Assembly: GCA_964612515.1 (NCBI GenBank)
Contig: CAZTCX010000002.1
Span: 1-64,000, forward strand
Length of the DNA stretch: 64,000 bases
Reading direction: 5' to 3'
Source: SABY01 sp964612515
GTDB lineage: Bacteria > Bacteroidota > Bacteroidia > Bacteroidales > 4484-276
Both the position numbers and the translations under genes were made by a program. Below the pieces are notes generated by a model that was given only the letters and a program-made list of their open reading frames with translations, was not told where the DNA came from and ran no database searches. Positions 1 to 8,495 of this stretch are shown here, piece after piece (positions within the stretch are counted from its first letter, which is position 1; each line of letters begins with the position of its first letter).

Positions 1-1328
1 TCGTAAATTTCTTTTAGCGTAAGCGCCTGCCGGCCTTTGTTGCTTTCGCGAAGATGAAAACGGTAATAGCGATCAAAAATCTGGTGGTCGGTAAAGAGCG
101 CCAGCTTCAGCGTGTTGTCGGTAAAGCCTTCGAACACCGGCAAAGCAATGGCTTCGTATTCGAGGTGGTTGGGCGTATTCTCTTTTTTAATGGCGTCGCC
201 CAGAATGGCATGCAGCCGCTCCACCTGCTTGAGGCTTGTCGCAAAAATTACGTTGTCGAGGCCATTCTGCGTGTTTTGGTGTAGCTGTTTTATAAAGAGA
301 TCGAAATTCTTGTTGAAGGAAGGCTGCGGCAACACATCAAAATGGAACGCTGCGGTAGCATCGAGCATGGTTGCGGTGCCAAATTCCACAATCGAAAACT
401 GCAACGCCTGCGCTATGAAAGTATCGCCATTTATAAAAAGCTGTTCCGGATCAATTTTTATTTTTAATAAAGAAGTATTAAAAGCTTCCAACGCTTTGTC
501 CATCTCCAGATTCATCCGCTCAAAAGCAAAGTGCATGTCGTCGAACCAGAAAGTGGTGCCGGCATTTACAAAAGATGTAAAAGGAACTTTCTCATCGCTC
601 TGGTCGCGTTTCTGCAAGTCAGGCATCACCGAAACGGTGTTGTGCATCGTTAGCGAAAGCTGGTTGCCTGGCTCAAAAGTGCGGATGGATTCTATCTCGT
701 CGCCAAAAAATTCGATGCGGTACGGGTAGTCGCTCGAAAATGAAAAGATGTCGATGATGCCGCCGCGAACGGCGTATTGGCCGGGCTCGACAACGAAGTC
801 CACGAGTTCAAATTTCAGATCAGCCAGCGCTTCCTGCGTAAACTCCAGCGTGAGCCGGTCGCCTTTTTTGATGTTGAGCGTATTTTTGGCTACCACCAGC
901 CTGGTCACAACTTTTTCGGCCAAAGCCTCGGGATAGGTAACAACGGCAAAGTTGAGTTTTTTGCCATGCAGCTTGTTGAGCACCTCGCTGCGCAGCAAAA
1001 TGTTGGAGGCATCCGGTTTTTCTATTTCATAAGGTCTTTTGTAGGAAGTAGGAAAAAAAAGAACCTTGCGGCGGTTGTAATCTTTGTCGCGTTCGCCGAA
1101 AAGGCTCTCCAGATCATTATGAAAATAGGCCGCCGACTCCTTGTCGGGAAGGACAAAAACCTGGGTGCCTTTGAGGATTTGCATCACACTGGCAGCTACA
1201 AAAGCGCGCTGCGAGCCTTTGCTGCCCGACAAATGCACCCGCTGAGGTTGCTCTTGCATCAGCGTTTCAGCCAGTTGCCGCACCTGGCTATTGCCGGCAT
1301 ATAGCTCGAGAATTTCTGCTGTATTCAA
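1..1328 (-). CDS. mfd: Transcription-repair coupling factor Mfd, N-terminal part (runs off left edge)
   Basis: Reading the minus strand gives an open frame of about 442 codons that leaves the window at base 1. Mfd is the ATP-driven translocase that removes RNA polymerase stalled at DNA damage and recruits UvrA. The part seen here matches the UvrB-like N-terminal region: a LSGSKGSQRAF stretch at about residues 34-44 in the degenerate Walker A position, FPTSYKRPYE, and the AVRGGIIDIFSF motif typical of Mfd and UvrB. The RNA polymerase-binding and helicase domains lie outside the window. A TTG at 1328 is the best start, giving (M)NTAEILELYAG like relatives; a TAA lies two codons upstream and the next ATG is about 23 codons inside. 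A well-formed promoter precedes it. Confidence 0.9.
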   Translation of the reverse strand, partial: MNTAEILELYAGNSQVRQLAETLMQEQPQRVHLSGSKGSQRAFVAASVMQILKGTQVFVLPDKESAAYFHNDLESLFGERDKDYNRRKVLFFPTSYKRPYEIEKPDASNILLRSEVLNKLHGKKLNFAVVTYPEALAEKVVTRLVVAKNTLNIKKGDRLTLEFTQEALADLKFELVDFVVEPGQYAVRGGIIDIFSFSSDYPYRIEFFGDEIESIRTFEPGNQLSLTMHNTVSVMPDLQKRDQSDEKVPFTSFVNAGTTFWFDDMHFAFERMNLEMDKALEAFNTSLLKIKIDPEQLFINGDTFIAQALQFSIVEFGTATMLDATAAFHFDVLPQPSFNKNFDLFIKQLHQNTQNGLDNVIFATSLKQVERLHAILGDAIKKENTPNHLEYEAIALPVFEGFTDNTLKLALFTDHQIFDRYYRFHLRESNKGRQALTLKEIY

Positions 1329-1355
1329 AAATTATCCTTTTCTTTTTTGGATTTG

Positions 1356-1385
1356 CAAAAGTAAACGTTTCAAGCCGATCTGCAA
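1356..1385 (-). promoter_or_regulatory. Bacteroidota-type promoter for mfd
   Basis: On the minus strand TTG (1385-1383) is followed after 19 bases by TACTTTTG (1363-1356), a full match to the Bacteroidota -33/-7 consensus. It sits 27 bases upstream of the proposed TTG start of mfd, which supports that start. Confidence 0.65.
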
Positions 1386-1465
1386 ATGCTCCGCTATTCC
1401 ACTTTAGTGTAATTCTTCGTATTACGGTCAGTGAACCAATGGTGTAGCGCAGGTGTTGTGGCCGC

Positions 1466-2917
1466 ATGAAACGAAAAATATTACTAACAGGAGCTACCGG
1501 ATACATTGGTAAGCGGCTGCTGCCTGTGCTGGTGGAGCAAGGGCATACCGTTTATTGTGTGGTGCGCGACAAGGATCGCTTTGAGGTAAACCAAAACCTA
1601 AAGGCGCAGGTGCAGGTTTTTGAAGTTAATCTGCACGATGAAGCGGCATTACAAACTTTGCCGCGCGACTTTACCGTGGCTTATTATCTGGTGCACAGCA
1701 TGACTACCTCCCGAAACGACTTCTACGAGCAGGAAGCCGACGCTGCCAGGAAGTTTATTAAGTTTACAGATACCACCGAATGTGAGCAGATCATTTACCT
1801 TGGCGGGATGACCAGCAGCGAACCTCTTTCGCAGCACCTGGCCTCGCGTGCACATGTGGCAGAGTTGCTTGCTAAAGGAAAGGCTGCGCTGACGTCGTTG
1901 GGCGCCGCCATTATTGTTGGATCGGGGAGTGCTTCCTTCGAGATTATCCGCGACCTGGCCGAAAAGCTACCTGTGATGATTGCACCCCGCTGGCTCAAAA
2001 CACGCTGCCAGCCTTTGGCAATCCGAGATGCGATAAGTTTTCTCACCGGAGTTGTTGGCCGCGCCGATTGTTACAATGAGCATTTCGACATTGGTGGCCC
2101 CGACGTACTTACCTACAAAGAGATGCTGCTGACCTACGCCAAAGCGCGTGGCCTCCGTCGCTACATTCTTACTGTGCCGGTGCTCACGCCGCGCCTTTCG
2201 GCCTATTGGCTTAATCTTGTAACGGCCACGCCTTATCGGCTGGCGGCCACATTGGTAAATAGTATGACTACCGAAGTAGTAACCAACGATCGGCGTTTGC
2301 AGAAAATACTTGGCATCAGGCCCATCGGGTATAAAGAGGCCATCCGCCTGGCTTTTGATAAAATAGAGCAAAACATGGTGCTTTCCAGTTGGAAGGATTC
2401 GCTGGCTTCGGACATGGAGGAGGGTAAGATTTCACATTATACCGAAGTTCCCAATTTCGGTTGTTTTAAAGATGAGAAAACTATCACGATAAAGGGCGAC
2501 GTCGAGGCAGTGTCGGATCGCTTCTTTTCCATTGGAGGCAAAGTGGGATGGTATTATGGCAACACGTTGTGGAAGATTCGGGGTTTGATGGATAGCGCCA
2601 TTGGAGGCGTTGGGCTTAGGCGTGGCCGCACCCATCCGCAGAAATTACAACCCGGCGACGCCCTCGACTTCTGGAGGGTGATCGTTGCCAGCAGGCAACA
2701 ACGCCGCCTGCTGCTGTTTGCCGAGATGAAAGTTCCGGGTGAAGCATGGCTTGAATTTAAAATTACCGAAGAAGATGGTGAAACGATTTTCAGACAAACG
2801 GCCACTTTCCGTCCGCGCGGAATATCCGGCCGTCTCTATTGGTACAGCATGTGGCCCATGCACATTTTTATTTTCAGAGGAATGGCGCGAAGGATTGTAA
2901 ACCAATCCATAAAGTAA
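1466..2917 (+). CDS. SDR-family NAD(P)-binding oxidoreductase with C-terminal DUF2867 domain
   Basis: The 483-residue protein begins with an extended-SDR Rossmann fold: GATGYIG at residues 9-15 is the GxxGxxG dinucleotide-binding motif, and YYLVHSM near residue 73 is typical of the NmrA/YbjT-like branch. Residues from about 320 to the end, including DFWRVIVAS and MKVPGEAWLEFK, match DUF2867, so this is the two-domain form (usual length 470-500). The substrate is unknown; relatives are annotated as NAD(P)H-binding proteins or nucleoside-diphosphate-sugar epimerases without biochemical proof. It is transcribed away from mfd and stands alone; the ATG at 1466 has no strong ribosome-binding site, which is usual for the phylum. 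Confidence 0.85.
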   Translation: MKRKILLTGATGYIGKRLLPVLVEQGHTVYCVVRDKDRFEVNQNLKAQVQVFEVNLHDEAALQTLPRDFTVAYYLVHSMTTSRNDFYEQEADAARKFIKFTDTTECEQIIYLGGMTSSEPLSQHLASRAHVAELLAKGKAALTSLGAAIIVGSGSASFEIIRDLAEKLPVMIAPRWLKTRCQPLAIRDAISFLTGVVGRADCYNEHFDIGGPDVLTYKEMLLTYAKARGLRRYILTVPVLTPRLSAYWLNLVTATPYRLAATLVNSMTTEVVTNDRRLQKILGIRPIGYKEAIRLAFDKIEQNMVLSSWKDSLASDMEEGKISHYTEVPNFGCFKDEKTITIKGDVEAVSDRFFSIGGKVGWYYGNTLWKIRGLMDSAIGGVGLRRGRTHPQKLQPGDALDFWRVIVASRQQRRLLLFAEMKVPGEAWLEFKITEEDGETIFRQTATFRPRGISGRLYWYSMWPMHIFIFRGMARRIVNQSIK

Positions 2918-2941
2918 CTGCAATTAGCCCCTCGTGCGGGA

Positions 2942-2968
2942 TTGAAAAAAAAAGTTTAAATATCTTTG
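2942..2968 (+). promoter_or_regulatory. Probable promoter of the GNAT gene
   Basis: TTG (2942-2944), a 16-base spacer, then TATCTTTG (2961-2968), close to the Bacteroidota consensus, about 50 bases upstream of the GTG start at 3021. Confidence 0.45.
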
Positions 2969-3020
2969 CGCTCCAAAACGGTATTGAATTTTAAATATTG
3001 ATATTTAAACCTGTCGCTTA

Positions 3021-3563
3021 GTGATTGACACCATTAAAGTAAAAAAAAGTTTATATCTGCGTCGCATCAGCCACCACGATGCACACGAGGTTTTCGATCT
3101 CATCGACAACAACCGTCTGTTTTTAAGCGAATGGCTCCCGTTTATAGACACAACAGTGAACGCAGAAAGCACCCATGCTTTCATTGATCAAATAGAAAAG
3201 CATTACTCGCGCGAAATAGTTTTTACTATTTGTTTCGAGGGCGACATCTGCGGACTCATTGGGCTTAAAGATATCGACGTGCAAAACCGGAAAGTTGAAA
3301 TCGGATATTGGATAGCGCGCCATGTGCAGGGCAAGGGCATTGTGACGGAATCCACGCAGGCGCTGATTGATCGGATTTTTAGTCAGATGACCATTAATCG
3401 TGTCCAGATAAAGTGTGCAGTGGGAAATACCCGCAGCAGCAATATCCCAAAACGGCTTGGTTTTAAATTGGAAGGCATCGAACGGCAAGGTGAACGACAT
3501 AAAGACGGCTACTTCGATCTGGAAGTTTACGCCGTGCTTAAGGCGGATTGGCTGAAGCGTTAG
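3021..3563 (+). CDS. GNAT N-acetyltransferase, RimJ/RimL-like
   Basis: A 180-residue single-domain acetyltransferase. It begins with the RimL-type pattern (LYLRRISHHDAHEVFDLID, then NRLFLSEWLPF) and has the acetyl-CoA-binding motif A, GYWIARHVQGKGIVTES, followed by NTRSSNIPKRLGFKLEG, the typical end of the family. Relatives acetylate N-terminal amino groups of ribosomal proteins or small amines; the acceptor here cannot be told. The start is GTG at 3021; no better in-frame ATG lies upstream. It is a single gene with its own promoter. Confidence 0.88.
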   Translation: MIDTIKVKKSLYLRRISHHDAHEVFDLIDNNRLFLSEWLPFIDTTVNAESTHAFIDQIEKHYSREIVFTICFEGDICGLIGLKDIDVQNRKVEIGYWIARHVQGKGIVTESTQALIDRIFSQMTINRVQIKCAVGNTRSSNIPKRLGFKLEGIERQGERHKDGYFDLEVYAVLKADWLKR

Positions 3564-3623
3564 GTGCAGAGAGCATGACGCGGGTTTCGAAGTTTTTTCC
3601 TAAACAAAATTAAGATCTGACGT

Positions 3624-3637
3624 ATCAAATGTTTGAT
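3624..3637. promoter_or_regulatory. Palindrome upstream of hicBA, possible operator
   Basis: ATCAAA-TG-TTTGAT is a perfect 6+6 inverted repeat lying just upstream of the -33 element of the hicBA promoter. HicB antitoxins commonly bind such repeats to repress their own operon, but this HicB is short and shows no obvious DNA-binding domain, so the role is a guess. Confidence 0.35.
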
Positions 3638-3659
3638 TTGAGGTATCCTTATCCGTTAT

Positions 3660-3688
3660 TTGATGGATGGATAAAAATCATATTTTTG
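3660..3688 (+). promoter_or_regulatory. Promoter of hicBA
   Basis: TTG (3660-3662), an 18-base spacer and TATTTTTG (3681-3688) match the Bacteroidota consensus, 22 bases before the hicB ATG. Confidence 0.5.
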
Positions 3689-3710
3689 TGATAAATAAAA
3701 ACTGACTATC

Positions 3711-3917
3711 ATGAGAGAAGTAATTCTTTACCCCGGGTTGGATAATTATTGGGTCGCGGAATGTCCCAGCCTCCCCGGTTGCATCAGCCAGGGGGAGACC
3801 AAAGAAATTGCAATTATTAATATTAAAGAGGCCATAAAGCTTTACATCGAAGCGCTTGAGGAAGACAATCTACCTGTACCTGAGGAAAACTTTAACACGA
3901 TAGTGCTGGCGGTATGA
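3711..3917 (+). CDS. hicB: HicB-family antitoxin
   Basis: A 68-residue protein with the partially degraded RNase H-like HicB fold: ILYPGLDNYWVAECPSLPGC (about residues 5-24), then SQGETKEIAIINIKEAI and a short acidic tail. It should bind and neutralise HicA. The stop overlaps the next start by 4 bases (ATGA), so the two are translationally coupled. No C-terminal ribbon-helix-helix or helix-turn-helix is visible, so any autoregulation would have to work through the complex. The antitoxin-first order differs from the classical hicA-hicB order but is common in Bacteroidota and Cyanobacteria. Confidence 0.9.
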   Translation: MREVILYPGLDNYWVAECPSLPGCISQGETKEIAIINIKEAIKLYIEALEEDNLPVPEENFNTIVLAV

Positions 3918-4135
3918 CAAGTCTGCCAAATATTTCCGGGCAGGAATGTGTAAAAGCCCTTCAAAAAGCTGGTTTTTATTTCAAGCGTCAAACCGGCAGC
4001 CATATAGTTCTTCGTCGTGATGATCCTTTTGCGCAGCTCATTGTTCCCAATCATAAACAATTGGATCGCGGGACACTTAGGGCAATTATTCGGCAGGCTG
4101 ACTTGAGTATTAAACACTTTGTTGATTTGCTGTAA
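3914..4135 (+). CDS. hicA: HicA-family mRNA interferase toxin
   Basis: A 73-residue basic protein with the dsRBD-like HicA fold: SGQECVKALQKAGF, then RQTGSHIVLRR, where the histidine of GSHIVL is the conserved catalytic residue, and VPNHKQLDRGTLRAIIRQA. HicA toxins cleave mRNA independently of ribosomes. Full length for the family and apparently intact, with its partner hicB overlapping by 4 bases. One of three toxin-antitoxin modules in the window. Confidence 0.92.
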   Translation: MTSLPNISGQECVKALQKAGFYFKRQTGSHIVLRRDDPFAQLIVPNHKQLDRGTLRAIIRQADLSIKHFVDLL

Positions 4136-4219
4136 GACAAGACCCTTTTACAATTAGACAAGGATTGAGTAAAGTTCTAAAGTTTCATTACCTTTGGACA
4201 ATTATCAAAGCGCTCCAAA

Positions 4220-5230
4220 ATGAACTATCCAGCCCGCTACTACGAAGAGATTTACCGCTACCAGTTGCGCTGCCATCTGTGTCCGCACTTGTGTACGATT
4301 GGCGATGGTAAGACTGGCATCTGCCGCGTACGCAAAAACGTTCAGGGCGCACTGTTTCTGCAGACTTATGGCGAGGTGTCGTCGATGGGCTTTGATCCCA
4401 TCGAGAAAAAGCCGCTTTACCATTTCTATCCCGGCAGCATCATTTTTTCGGTGGGCAGTTATGGGTGTAATTTGCGTTGTAAATTTTGCCAGAATTCAGA
4501 GATTTCGCAGGATGTACCGCGCGAATTTACCGCCGGACGGCACTACCCGCCCGAAGAGATTGTGGCACTGGCCGGCGAAAAAAAATCAAACATTGGCATC
4601 GCCTTTACCTACAACGAGCCTACCGTTTGGTTTGAATATATGATGGACATTGCCCGCCTGTCGCGAAAAGCAAAGATGAAAAATGTGGTTGTCACCAATG
4701 GTTTTATTTCGAAAGAACCGCTGGCTGAACTTATCGAAGTAACGGATGCTTTCAACGTGGATTTGAAGGCTTTTACCGAAGACTTTTATCTGACACAAAC
4801 TATGTCGAAGCTGGAACCTGTTAAGGAATCTTTGCTGCAGATACGGCGAAGCGGACGTCATCTGGAGATTACCAATCTTGTCATTCCCACCCGAAACGAC
4901 GACAAAGCCATTTTCGAAGAGATGATCCGATGGATACGCGAGGTGCTGGGCAGCGACACGGTGCTGCATCTTTCCCGCTATTTCCCCACCTATAAAATGT
5001 CGGAGCCGCCCACGCCCGTCGAAACGCTGCAGGATCTATATGCGCTGGCGAGCGCTCATTTGCAATATGTGTATGTTGGTAATAGTTCCGGCGGCGACAG
5101 TTCCAATACCTACTGCCCCTCGTGCCACCGAAAAGTGATCGACCGCAGCCGCTACGACGCCTGGCCTACAGGACTCACCAAAACAGGGCAGTGCTCCCAT
5201 TGTGGGCATCAGGTTTTGAACCATATTTAA
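4220..5230 (+). CDS. amrS: AmmeMemoRadiSam-type radical SAM enzyme AmrS
   Basis: The 336-residue protein has the radical SAM 4Fe-4S motif CNLRCKFC (Cys83, 87, 90), preceded by a Cys-rich N-terminus (Cys18, 21, 25 and 35), and FDPIEKKPLYHFYPG and FTYNEPTVWFEY, all hallmarks of AmrS. Two CxxC pairs near the C-terminus (YCPSC and CSHCG) form an extra zinc-ribbon-like tail. AmrS is named for its co-occurrence with AMMECR1 and Memo proteins (AmrA, AmrB); its substrate is not firmly known. Neither partner is in the window. A plausible -7 element TACCTTTG lies at 4189-4196. The next genes, a toxin-antitoxin pair, are probably separate. Confidence 0.9.
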   Translation: MNYPARYYEEIYRYQLRCHLCPHLCTIGDGKTGICRVRKNVQGALFLQTYGEVSSMGFDPIEKKPLYHFYPGSIIFSVGSYGCNLRCKFCQNSEISQDVPREFTAGRHYPPEEIVALAGEKKSNIGIAFTYNEPTVWFEYMMDIARLSRKAKMKNVVVTNGFISKEPLAELIEVTDAFNVDLKAFTEDFYLTQTMSKLEPVKESLLQIRRSGRHLEITNLVIPTRNDDKAIFEEMIRWIREVLGSDTVLHLSRYFPTYKMSEPPTPVETLQDLYALASAHLQYVYVGNSSGGDSSNTYCPSCHRKVIDRSRYDAWPTGLTKTGQCSHCGHQVLNHI

Positions 5231-5302
5231 ACTGCAGAGTTATAAAATTTTGAAGGTGAAAATATTTGCATGATTTGTATTAGTTTTGTTAAAATTTAAA
5301 TT

Positions 5303-5539
5303 ATGACAACTTTAGGGATAAAGCAAAAACTCTTGGAAGGGATCAATAATATCGATGAAAATGATTTTCTTCTTACACTTAAAGAGTTGATCGACAGGAA
5401 ATATTCAGAAACGCAGACTCCTATAATTACGGAAAATCAGAAACTGCGAATGGAGGAATCCGAGGTTCAAATTAATAATGGCGATTTTTTTACAGATGAT
5501 CAGGTAAATGAACTCATCGAAAAATGGCAAAAAGGGTAA
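5303..5539 (+). CDS. Putative antitoxin of a RelE/ParE-type module
   Basis: A 78-residue, mostly helical acidic protein (IKQKLLEGINNIDENDFLLTL, then DQVNELIEKWQKG). It overlaps the downstream toxin gene by 16 bases, and the size, order and overlap are those of Bacteroidota antitoxins paired with ParE-like toxins. I recognise no defined DNA-binding domain. The function is inferred mainly from the partner. A -7-like TAGTTTTG lies at 5281-5288, close to the ATG. Confidence 0.65.
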   Translation: MTTLGIKQKLLEGINNIDENDFLLTLKELIDRKYSETQTPIITENQKLRMEESEVQINNGDFFTDDQVNELIEKWQKG

Positions 5540-5826
5540 TTTGGTCACGAAATGCACTGGAAGACAAGCTAAGGATATTGGACTATTGGAATAAAAGAAC
5601 ACTTTCAAAAAGTTACTCCATGCGATTAAATCAATCACTGATTGAGGCAGTAAAAATTCTCTGGGAATTTCCAGCGCTGGGAAGAAGTTTACCAAATTCC
5701 GATATCCGTTTCATAGTAAGAGATTATTATCAGATTTTTTATCGAATAAGCCAAAATGATATTAGAATCTTGCATATTTGGGATAGTAGACGAAATCCTG
5801 ATTGCTTGGAGGTGAATAATCAATAG
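5524..5826 (+). CDS. RelE/ParE-superfamily toxin
   Basis: A 100-residue basic protein. It begins AKRVIWSRNALEDKLRILDYW, the opening strand and helices of the RelE/ParE fold, followed by FPALGRSLPNSDIRFIVRDYYQIFYRI and ending IRILHIWDSRRNP, the standard last strand and conserved arginines. ParE members poison gyrase and RelE members cut mRNA on the ribosome; which applies cannot be told from sequence. It overlaps its antitoxin gene by 16 bases and is convergent with the M16 peptidase gene 20 bases further on. Confidence 0.85.
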   Translation: MAKRVIWSRNALEDKLRILDYWNKRTLSKSYSMRLNQSLIEAVKILWEFPALGRSLPNSDIRFIVRDYYQIFYRISQNDIRILHIWDSRRNPDCLEVNNQ

Positions 5827-5846
5827 GGAAAATGTTTCACATGGTC

Positions 5847-7091
5847 TTATTTTTCAAAATCCCCATTCTGCGGCACAAAGGTAAGCCGGCTTAGCTGCGC
5901 GGTGTCGAATATCTCATTGGCTACCTCCAGCAGACAGGCGTCGGTGAGCGCATCAATCTTTTCCATCACCTGACGGTAGCTTTCCACTTTATCAAAATAA
6001 AGATGGCTCTTGCCCATCGAGATCATTTCGCCGGCATTCGATTCGAGCGCTATGGCAAGCTGCCCGGCAATTTGTTGCTTGGCGCGATGTAGCTGCAGGG
6101 TGCCCAGCCGGGTGTTGCGCATCAGATTTAGTTCTTTTAGCGCCAGCTTCACGGTTTTTTCGAGGTACTCCATGTCGGTGCCCATGTAAATGCTGAAATA
6201 TCCGCCGTCGGTGTAGGGATGATAATGCGCTTCGATGTTGTAGCAGTAGCCGTACTTCTCGCGTATATTCAGGTTGAGCCGTGAGTTCATTCCCGGACCG
6301 CCCAGGATGTTGATCAGCAATGCCAGCGCAGTTTTGTTCTTATCAAAAACATTATATGCCGGCGCTCCGATGATGCAATGCGCCTGGAAGTTAGAGAGTG
6401 ATTCAATACGATTCTCAGGCTTATAATTATTAATGGGTTGGCGTGGTTCCCGGTTTTCATTTCGCGAAAGGGAGCCAAAAGTTTCATTTATTAAAATTAA
6501 AAGCCGATCCAAGGTGATGTTTCCCACCGAAGAAATTACTATGTTTTGAGGCTGGTAGTTGCGATGGAGAAACTCCAAAATGTCGGAACGCTGCAAATGC
6601 TCGACCGATTCAGGAGAACCTAAGATGTTGCGCCCGATGGGATGGTCGCGAAAGATCAGCTCCTCAAATTCATCAAAGATCAGCTCCGAAGGGTTGTCCT
6701 TGTAGGAGTTGATTTCATCGATCACCACATCTTTTTCTTTTTCAAGCTCCTTTTCGGGATAGGTGGATTGGCTGATGATGTCGGCAAAAAGCTCCATGGC
6801 GCGCGGATAGTGCGCATGCAGAAAGGAGGCATAAACGCAGGTCTCTTCCTTGCTTGTGTATGCGTTGAGCTCGCCACCCACATTTTCGAGGCGGCTCAGG
6901 ATATGGAAAGCTTTGCGCTTACGCGTGCCTTTAAAAATCATGTGCTCTATCAGATGTGCCAGTCCGTTTTGGTCGGGCAATTCGTCACGGGTGCCGGCGT
7001 CGATGATCACACCCAGATGCGCAACCTCGGCAGCTACCTGCTTGTGGATAACACGCAATCCATTGGGTAAAACCGAATATTGATATTCCAT
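5847..7091 (-). CDS. M16-family zinc metallopeptidase (pitrilysin/insulinase type)
   Basis: A 414-residue single-unit M16 protease. HLIEH at residues 46-50 is the inverted zinc-binding HxxEH motif, and the downstream EINSYKDNP segment carries the third ligand. The C-terminal M16 half follows (about 190-400), with CIIGAPAY and the GGPGMNSRLNLNIREK motif that closes the chamber. No signal peptide, so it is probably cytoplasmic, like the processing-peptidase-like M16B proteins of other bacteria. It has its own promoter and no operon partners. Confidence 0.92.
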   Translation of the reverse strand: MEYQYSVLPNGLRVIHKQVAAEVAHLGVIIDAGTRDELPDQNGLAHLIEHMIFKGTRKRKAFHILSRLENVGGELNAYTSKEETCVYASFLHAHYPRAMELFADIISQSTYPEKELEKEKDVVIDEINSYKDNPSELIFDEFEELIFRDHPIGRNILGSPESVEHLQRSDILEFLHRNYQPQNIVISSVGNITLDRLLILINETFGSLSRNENREPRQPINNYKPENRIESLSNFQAHCIIGAPAYNVFDKNKTALALLINILGGPGMNSRLNLNIREKYGYCYNIEAHYHPYTDGGYFSIYMGTDMEYLEKTVKLALKELNLMRNTRLGTLQLHRAKQQIAGQLAIALESNAGEMISMGKSHLYFDKVESYRQVMEKIDALTDACLLEVANEIFDTAQLSRLTFVPQNGDFEK

Positions 7092-7110
7092 AACTTATCA
7101 GGAAAAGATA

Positions 7111-7141
7111 CAAAAGTAATGCTTTGTAGCAGCCAGCTCAA
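7111..7141 (-). promoter_or_regulatory. Promoter of the M16 peptidase gene
   Basis: On the minus strand TTG (7141-7139), a 20-base spacer and TACTTTTG (7118-7111), 19 bases upstream of the ATG. A full consensus match. Confidence 0.6.
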
Positions 7142-7276
7142 TCCAATTTAGGGTTTGCTACTGTGTTTTCACAATCACTCCGTCCTCCGAGCGACCAGCG
7201 CAGCTTTAAGACTTTTTATAGATTCCGGTGCCGGCGTGCTGGGCATAAAGATGCAATTTTGTAAAAAAAATTTATC

Positions 7277-8407
7277 ATGCAAATACATATTTCATCACAG
7301 TTCGACGCCGGCAACATAGAAGTTGTGGATGCCCGCGATGCCCAAAACATCACGCTCAACATCCGTAAGGATACAAATGCCGAGACTTTCCAATGGTTTT
7401 ATTTCCGCGTTACCGGAGGAGGTGGCCAGACGCTTCACATGAAAATTCTGAACGCTGGCAAGGCAAGTTATCCCGAAGGGTGGGAAGATTATATGGTACG
7501 CGCTTCTTACGACACCGAAGATTGGTTTATGGTGCAGACCCGCTTCGAAGATGGGCAGCTCATCATCGATCATACGCCGGAATACAATTCGGTGTTCTAC
7601 GCATATTTTGCTCCCTACAGCTACGAGCGTCATCTGGAGTTTGTTAGTAATATTCAATATTCACCTTTGGCCAAATATTCTTCTTTGGGAAGCACAGTGC
7701 AGGGGCGCAGCATCGACCTGCTCACCATTGGAGATGAGCACGACGACGCCAAAAAGATTTGGATCATCGCACGCCAGCATCCGGGTGAAAGCCAGGTTTC
7801 CTATTTTATGGAAGCGCTCATCAGCCGCCTGGTCGACATCGACGATCCGGTGTCGCGCACATTGCTCAACAAAGCTGTTTTTTATGTGGTACCTTTTGTT
7901 AATCCCGACGGGGCCGTAGCTGGTAATCTGCGAGCCAATGCTGCCGGCCTGAATCTTAACAGAGAGTGGGGCAATCCTGATCCGCAGAAAGCTCCCGAAG
8001 TTTATCATATTTTGAAAGCCATGCAATCTACCGGCGTCGATCTCAATCTGGATATTCACGCGGATGAAGACTTGCCTTACAATTTTATCTCCTCCATCGA
8101 AGGAATCCCTTCTTTCGACGAACGGCTGAAACATTTACTCGAAAAGTTTAAAAATAGCTGGGTGGAGATAAGCCCGGATTTCCAGACCAAACATGGCTAT
8201 CCGGTAAACGAACCCGGCACCGCCAATCTTAACATCTGCTCCAAAGCCATCGGTGAACGGTTTAAGTGCCTGTCGATGACCATCGAGATGCCCTTCAAAG
8301 ACCACGAATCTTTACCCGATCCTGTGTATGGCTGGTCGCCGGCACGCAGCGAAAAGCTCGGCCACAGTCTGGTGGATGTGATCGGGCGGGTCATTGATGA
8401 TTTGTAG
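7277..8407 (+). CDS. M14-family carboxypeptidase, cytosolic carboxypeptidase (CCP)-like
   Basis: The 376-residue protein has an N-terminal beta-sandwich of about 120 residues (FDAGNIEVVD, then FQWFYFRVTG and FYFAPYSYERH-like segments) typical of CCP/Nna1 proteins, then an M14 catalytic domain. Zinc ligands are H168 and E171 in RQHPGE and H261 in LDIHAD; the catalytic Glu is E337 in MTIEMPF. The substrate-carboxylate arginine is probably in NLNREWGNP. Eukaryotic CCPs trim glutamates from tubulin; bacterial members have no established substrate. No signal peptide. Monocistronic. Confidence 0.9.
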   Translation: MQIHISSQFDAGNIEVVDARDAQNITLNIRKDTNAETFQWFYFRVTGGGGQTLHMKILNAGKASYPEGWEDYMVRASYDTEDWFMVQTRFEDGQLIIDHTPEYNSVFYAYFAPYSYERHLEFVSNIQYSPLAKYSSLGSTVQGRSIDLLTIGDEHDDAKKIWIIARQHPGESQVSYFMEALISRLVDIDDPVSRTLLNKAVFYVVPFVNPDGAVAGNLRANAAGLNLNREWGNPDPQKAPEVYHILKAMQSTGVDLNLDIHADEDLPYNFISSIEGIPSFDERLKHLLEKFKNSWVEISPDFQTKHGYPVNEPGTANLNICSKAIGERFKCLSMTIEMPFKDHESLPDPVYGWSPARSEKLGHSLVDVIGRVIDDL

Positions 8408-8460
8408 AAGTTGGAGGTTAGAGGTTAGAAAGGGTAGAGGTTAGAAGATGGAGGTTAGAA
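8408..8460. repeat. GGTTAGA-rich short repeat tract
   Basis: Four or five imperfect copies of GGAGGTTAGA or GAGGTTAGA directly follow the M14 stop codon. Low-complexity tract of unknown role. Confidence 0.55.
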
Positions 8461-8495
8461 ATTTAGGACTACTGATTTAGCCTAATCATCATGTC

